Below, one piece after another: positions 14,465 through 17,597 of a DNA stretch of 17,597 nt. A program made the translations under genes and the position numbers. Below the pieces are notes generated by a model that saw nothing but the letters and a program-made list of their open reading frames with translations, was not told the origin of the DNA and made no database searches. Origin of the DNA: Gemmatimonadales bacterium (lineage in GTDB: Bacteria; Gemmatimonadota; Gemmatimonadetes; Gemmatimonadales; GWC2-71-9); the NCBI GenBank assembly GCA_041390145.1, contig JAWKQM010000022.1, forward strand, positions 1 through 17,597, read 5' to 3'. The number at the start of each line of letters is the position of its first letter. Position 1 is the stretch's first letter.

Positions 14465-15889
14465 ATGAGCCGCAAGTTCACACTGCTCTGCGCCGCGGTC
14501 GCCCTCCTGGCGACGGTGCCGGCGCACGCCCAGGAGAAGGGACAGATTCAGTTCGGCATTGGCGCCGGTCTGCCCTTCTACGCCTCCGATCTCGGCCTGA
14601 ACAACAACGTCGGCGTCGGTGCGCGGCTGGGCTACATGTTCACGAGCAAGATCGGTATCGAAGCGGATGCGTTTTACTACAACACCGAGCCCTCAAGCGC
14701 CCAGTACACCGGTGTGAATATCACCGAGGTCCCGATTCATGCGCGCCTGACCTACAGCGCGCCAATCGGCGCGGGGCTGGGGGCGGTGATCGGCCTTGGG
14801 TACGTGGACAATTCGTGGAGCGGGAGCGATACCGAGGGCTACTTCATGAACTCCCAGGCCAGCGACGGTGGCCCGAGCGGCCTCATCGGCCTTCGCTTCG
14901 GCACCGCCGGCAAGGTGTCGATGCGCGTCGACCTGACCGGGGACTACATCCTCAACCCGATCAATGACTCCACCAATGCGATCCTCGGCAGCCCGACCGC
15001 CCAGGACACTCGCTTCGACCTGGCCCTGAACGCCATGCTGAGCATCGCGTTCGGCGGCAAGCCGGGGACGCCGAAGGATTCGGACAAGGACGGGGTGCCG
15101 GACAAGACCGACCTCTGCCCGAACACGCCGCTGGGCACCGCGGTGGACGCCAACGGCTGCCCCTACGGCGACGCCGACAAGGATGGCGTGACCGACAACC
15201 TCGACAAGTGCCCGAACACCCCGCTGGGTGCGACGGTGGACGCGGCCGGCTGCCCGTCGGACAGCGACAAGGACGGCGTGTATAACGGGATCGATCAGTG
15301 CCCGAACACCCCGATGGGTGCAACGGTGGACGCCAAGGGCTGCCCGTCGGATCAGGACAGCGACGGCGTGTACAACGGGATCGACCAGTGCCCCGACACG
15401 CCTCCGGGCGTCAAGGTCAACGCCAAGGGCTGCCCGCTTGACTCGGACGGCGACGGCGTGCCGGACTACATGGACAAGTGCCCGAACACCCCGGCCGGCA
15501 TGAAGGTCAACGAAGTGGGCTGCCCGCTGCTGTTCGAGCCGGGCAAGACGGCGGTGGTGCTGCAGGGCGTGAACTTCGCCAGCAACAGCGCAGTGCTCGA
15601 TCCGTCCTCGACCGAGACGCTGGACAAGGTCGCGAACTTCGTGCAGTACAACCCGACCGGGTACCGCCTGGAAGTGGCCGGCTACACCAGCAGCACCGGC
15701 AGCCGGGCGCACAACATGACGCTCTCGCAGCAGCGGGCGGAGTCGGTTGTGAAGTACCTCGTCAGCAAGGGTGTCCCGGCCAGCATGCTCGTGGCCAAGG
15801 GCTACGGTCCGGACTTCCCGATCGACACCAACGCGACCGCGGCTGGTCGCGCGAACAACCGGCGGGTGGAGCTGAAGCAGATCAAGTAG
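14465..15889 (+). CDS. OmpA-like outer-membrane protein with five TSP3 repeats, copy 2
   Basis: A 474-aa intact protein. Signal peptide 1-22 (AHA|Q), outer-membrane beta-barrel about 23-197, five TSP3 units of about 30 residues at 205-353 (each with an acidic D-x-D-x-D-G run and one CPNTP...GCP cysteine pair; calcium binding expected), and an OmpA domain from about 365 (FASNSAVLDPSS) to the C-terminal RRVELKQIK. R424 in LSQQRA matches the conserved Arg of OmpA (R286 in A. baumannii), but the partner Asp (D271) is replaced by S409 in AGYTSSTGS, 15 residues earlier as in the family. The barrel would sit in the outer membrane and the TSP3 stalk would reach the wall. ATG 14465 follows GAGGAACG. 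It lies between two paralogs, with its own promoter and terminator. Confidence 0.95.
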   Translation: MSRKFTLLCAAVALLATVPAHAQEKGQIQFGIGAGLPFYASDLGLNNNVGVGARLGYMFTSKIGIEADAFYYNTEPSSAQYTGVNITEVPIHARLTYSAPIGAGLGAVIGLGYVDNSWSGSDTEGYFMNSQASDGGPSGLIGLRFGTAGKVSMRVDLTGDYILNPINDSTNAILGSPTAQDTRFDLALNAMLSIAFGGKPGTPKDSDKDGVPDKTDLCPNTPLGTAVDANGCPYGDADKDGVTDNLDKCPNTPLGATVDAAGCPSDSDKDGVYNGIDQCPNTPMGATVDAKGCPSDQDSDGVYNGIDQCPDTPPGVKVNAKGCPLDSDGDGVPDYMDKCPNTPAGMKVNEVGCPLLFEPGKTAVVLQGVNFASNSAVLDPSSTETLDKVANFVQYNPTGYRLEVAGYTSSTGSRAHNMTLSQQRAESVVKYLVSKGVPASMLVAKGYGPDFPIDTNATAAGRANNRRVELKQIK

Positions 15890-15911
15890 CTCGCCGCCAA
15901 GTATGAAGGAT

Positions 15912-15948
15912 ATGCGCCGGGATCTCACGATTCCGGCGCATGTTCTTT
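15912..15948 (+). terminator. Terminator after ompA copy 2
   Basis: A 13-bp stem, 15912-15924 with 15929-15941, loop TCAC, then TGTTCTTT. Compared with copies 1 and 3, the second base pair is T-A instead of C-G: both partners changed. This compensatory change supports a folded RNA. Confidence 0.8.
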
Positions 15949-16001
15949 CATATTCCCTGGATAGGTTACTTGCTGACCTCTCACCTTCAGGAGTAGGCCC
16001 T

Positions 16002-17399
16002 ATGTTCGGTAAGCGTGCAGTTCTCGTTGTCTTGCTGGCCCTCGGAATCGCCGCCTCAGCGAACGCCCAGCAAAAGGGGCAGTTCCAGGTCGGCGTCGGC
16101 GCCGGCCTTCCGTTCTACGCCGACACCCTCAACCTGGATAACAGCATCGGGTTCGGTGGCCGGCTCGGCTATATGATCAGCGACAAGATCGGGATTGAGG
16201 GCGACATCTTCTACTACTCCACCAATCCCACTGGCAGCAGCATCGATGTCACCCAGATGCCGCTGAATGGCCGGCTGACCTATTACGCCAACATGAGCCG
16301 CAACTTCGGCTTCATCTTCGGCTTGGGCGCCGTGTACAACAGCTGGGGCGGCGACAGCCTTGAATCCTATTACGGCCCCTTCATTACCGATAACGATGCT
16401 GGCCCAAGCGGGCTCCTCGGGCTGCGATTCGGCGGCGGCAAGGTCGGGCTGCGGATCGATGGCACAGTCGACTACATCATCAATCCCTTCAATGAGACGG
16501 GCCCGGCCAACGACCACCGTTGGGACTTGGGCATGGACGCCATGCTGACCTTCGCGTTCGGCGGCAAGCCGGGGACGCCGAAGGATTCGGACAAGGACGG
16601 GGTGCCGGACAAGACGCCCGACCTCTGCCCGAACACGCCGCTCGGCACCGCGGTGGACGCCAACGGCTGCCCCTACGGCGACGCCGACAAGGATGGCGTG
16701 ACGGACAACCTCGACAAGTGCCCGAACACCCCGATGGGTGCGACGGTGGACGCGGCCGGCTGCCCGTCGGATACGGACAAGGACGGCGTGTATAACGGGA
16801 TCGATCAGTGCCCGAACACCCCGATGGGTGCGACGGTGGACGCCAAGGGCTGCCCGGCGGACCAGGACAGCGACGGCGTGTACAACGGGATCGACCAGTG
16901 CCCCGACACGCCTGCGGGCGCCAAGGTGGACGCCAAGGGCTGCCCGGTTGACTCGGACGGCGACGGCGTGCCGGACTACATGGACAAGTGCCCGAACACC
17001 CCGGCCGGCATCAAGGTGAACGCCGAGGGCTGCCCGATCCTGTTCGAACCCGGCAAGACGGCCGTGGTGCTGCAGGGTGTCAACTTCGCGAGCAACAGCG
17101 CGGTGCTCGACCCATCGTCCCAGGAGATCCTGGACAAGGTCGCGAACTTCGTGCAGTACAATCCGAGCGGGTACAAGCTCGAGGTGGCCGGCTACACCAG
17201 CAGCACCGGCAGCCGCGCGCACAACATGCGGCTCTCGCAGCAGCGTGCGGAAGCCGTCGTGAAGTACCTCGAGAGCAAGGGTGTCCCGACTGGCATGCTG
17301 ACGGCCAAGGGCTACGGTCCGGACTTCCCGATCGACACCAACGCGACCGCGGCTGGTCGTGCGAACAACCGGCGGGTCGAGCTGAAGCAGATCAAGTAG
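16002..17399 (+). CDS. OmpA-like outer-membrane protein with five TSP3 repeats, copy 3
   Basis: A 465-aa intact protein with signal peptide (MFGKRAVLVVLLALG..., cleavage after ASANA at 22), a beta-barrel clearly different in sequence from copies 1 and 2 up to about residue 176, five TSP3 units and an OmpA domain. From GMDAMLTFAFGGKPG onward its DNA is nearly the same as copy 1. One in-frame CCC codon (16617-16619) is inserted into the first TSP3 unit (DKTPDLCPNTP instead of DKTDLCPNTP), adding a proline in the calcium-binding run. The OmpA domain again reads AGYTSSTGS where the family has Asp after the Thr, with the Arg of LSQQRA kept. ATG 16002 is preceded by CAGGAG. No clear promoter is seen in the 112-base gap after copy 2, so it may depend on read-through. 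Confidence 0.95.
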   Translation: MFGKRAVLVVLLALGIAASANAQQKGQFQVGVGAGLPFYADTLNLDNSIGFGGRLGYMISDKIGIEGDIFYYSTNPTGSSIDVTQMPLNGRLTYYANMSRNFGFIFGLGAVYNSWGGDSLESYYGPFITDNDAGPSGLLGLRFGGGKVGLRIDGTVDYIINPFNETGPANDHRWDLGMDAMLTFAFGGKPGTPKDSDKDGVPDKTPDLCPNTPLGTAVDANGCPYGDADKDGVTDNLDKCPNTPMGATVDAAGCPSDTDKDGVYNGIDQCPNTPMGATVDAKGCPADQDSDGVYNGIDQCPDTPAGAKVDAKGCPVDSDGDGVPDYMDKCPNTPAGIKVNAEGCPILFEPGKTAVVLQGVNFASNSAVLDPSSQEILDKVANFVQYNPSGYKLEVAGYTSSTGSRAHNMRLSQQRAEAVVKYLESKGVPTGMLTAKGYGPDFPIDTNATAAGRANNRRVELKQIK

Positions 17400-17422
17400 C
17401 CAGACCGCCAAGTACGTAGGAT

Positions 17423-17461
17423 ACGCGCCGGGATCTTATGATTCCGGCGCGTGTCTTTTTT
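17423..17461 (+). terminator. Terminator after ompA copy 3
   Basis: The same 13-bp hairpin as after copy 1 (loop TTAT, stem 17423-17435 with 17440-17452), followed by six Ts at 17456-17461. This is the best rho-independent terminator of the three. Confidence 0.88.
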
Positions 17462-17524
17462 CCTCCCTTTGATTAGCTTGGTTCGCGGTAGGTTGCTGCC
17501 GGATGATCACAGGTCGGGTGCCGT

Positions 17525-17554
17525 TTGACATTGGCACGGAACCGATTGTGCAAT
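17525..17554 (+). promoter_or_regulatory. Second copy of the ompA copy-2-type promoter
   Basis: TTGACA (17525-17530), 18 bases, TGCAAT (17549-17554), identical to 14375-14404 with identical flanks. It points off the right edge of the window, implying a further gene beyond 17597. Confidence 0.6.
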
Positions 17555-17597
17555 AGTGATTTAGGCCAATTGGCCTCGCTCCGGCCGAGGCCCACAC

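Larger units (their letters stand above)
16531..17597 (+). repeat. Long direct repeat, downstream copy, cut by the window end
   Basis: This is the counterpart of 13394-14447, offset by 3137 bases at its start and 3150 at its end. It includes the 3' half of ompA copy 3 and the following spacer with the copy-2 promoter. The match is still running at the last base of the window (CCCACAC), where the first copy continues toward the ompA copy 2 start. Confidence 0.9.

Noticed and set aside
15077..15523. Regular ~90-base direct repeats, considered as a CRISPR array or minisatellite
   Set aside because: The units are in frame, encode TSP3 domains and have no unique spacers between identical repeats.

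Overview
The window reads as chromosomal DNA of a high-GC, Gram-negative (outer-membrane) bacterium. Uniformly GC-rich coding, several secreted or outer-membrane proteins, and multiple OmpA proteins carrying thrombospondin type-3 (TSP3) repeats fit Gemmatimonadota or a relative. This assignment is inferred from gene content, not from a marker gene. tRNA genes lack an encoded CCA end.

Layout. (1) 1-3293, plus strand: the end of a surface-polysaccharide cluster, with the C-terminus of a nucleotide-sugar epimerase overlapping a WecA/WbpL-type GT4 glycosyl-phosphate transferase, then a WbpM/CapD-type membrane nucleotide-sugar 4,6-dehydratase. (2) 3294-3586: a convergent spacer packed with inverted and dispersed-type repeats. 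(3) 3587-6693: NADP isocitrate dehydrogenase (icd, minus), divergent from a Rieske non-heme iron oxygenase and a secreted YceI-family protein (plus). (4) 6695-10428, minus: in order of transcription, a secreted VIT/vWA protein, an ECF sigma factor and its zinc-motif membrane anti-sigma factor. (5) 10514-12041, plus: an EamA/DMT transporter and a short class IV PLP enzyme. (6) 12098-12544: five tRNA genes (His, Trp, Glu-CTC, Glu-TTC, Lys) behind a near-consensus promoter and before a UUCG-loop terminator. (7) 12844 to the window end: three tandem ompA-like genes, each with signal peptide, beta-barrel, five TSP3 repeats and an OmpA domain.

The most unusual part is the ompA/TSP3 array. The barrel halves of the three genes differ, while the TSP3 and OmpA halves are almost the same at DNA level. 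Copy 1 and copy 3 also share their downstream spacer nearly base for base. The window stops inside that second spacer copy, about 3.15 kb from the first, so the array may continue. Copy 1 carries two frame-compensated indel pairs that scramble TSP3 and OmpA residues. A third such pair lies in the membrane domain of the CapD-like gene. These are either natural compensated frameshifts or consensus errors. All three OmpA domains have Ser in place of the Asp that normally holds peptidoglycan diaminopimelate.

I see no CRISPR array, insertion sequence, phage gene or clear defence system. The polysaccharide genes work together on lipid-linked glycan initiation. The sigma/anti-sigma pair probably senses the envelope and may control the vWA protein. 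The ompA array supplies outer-membrane proteins that span to the wall.
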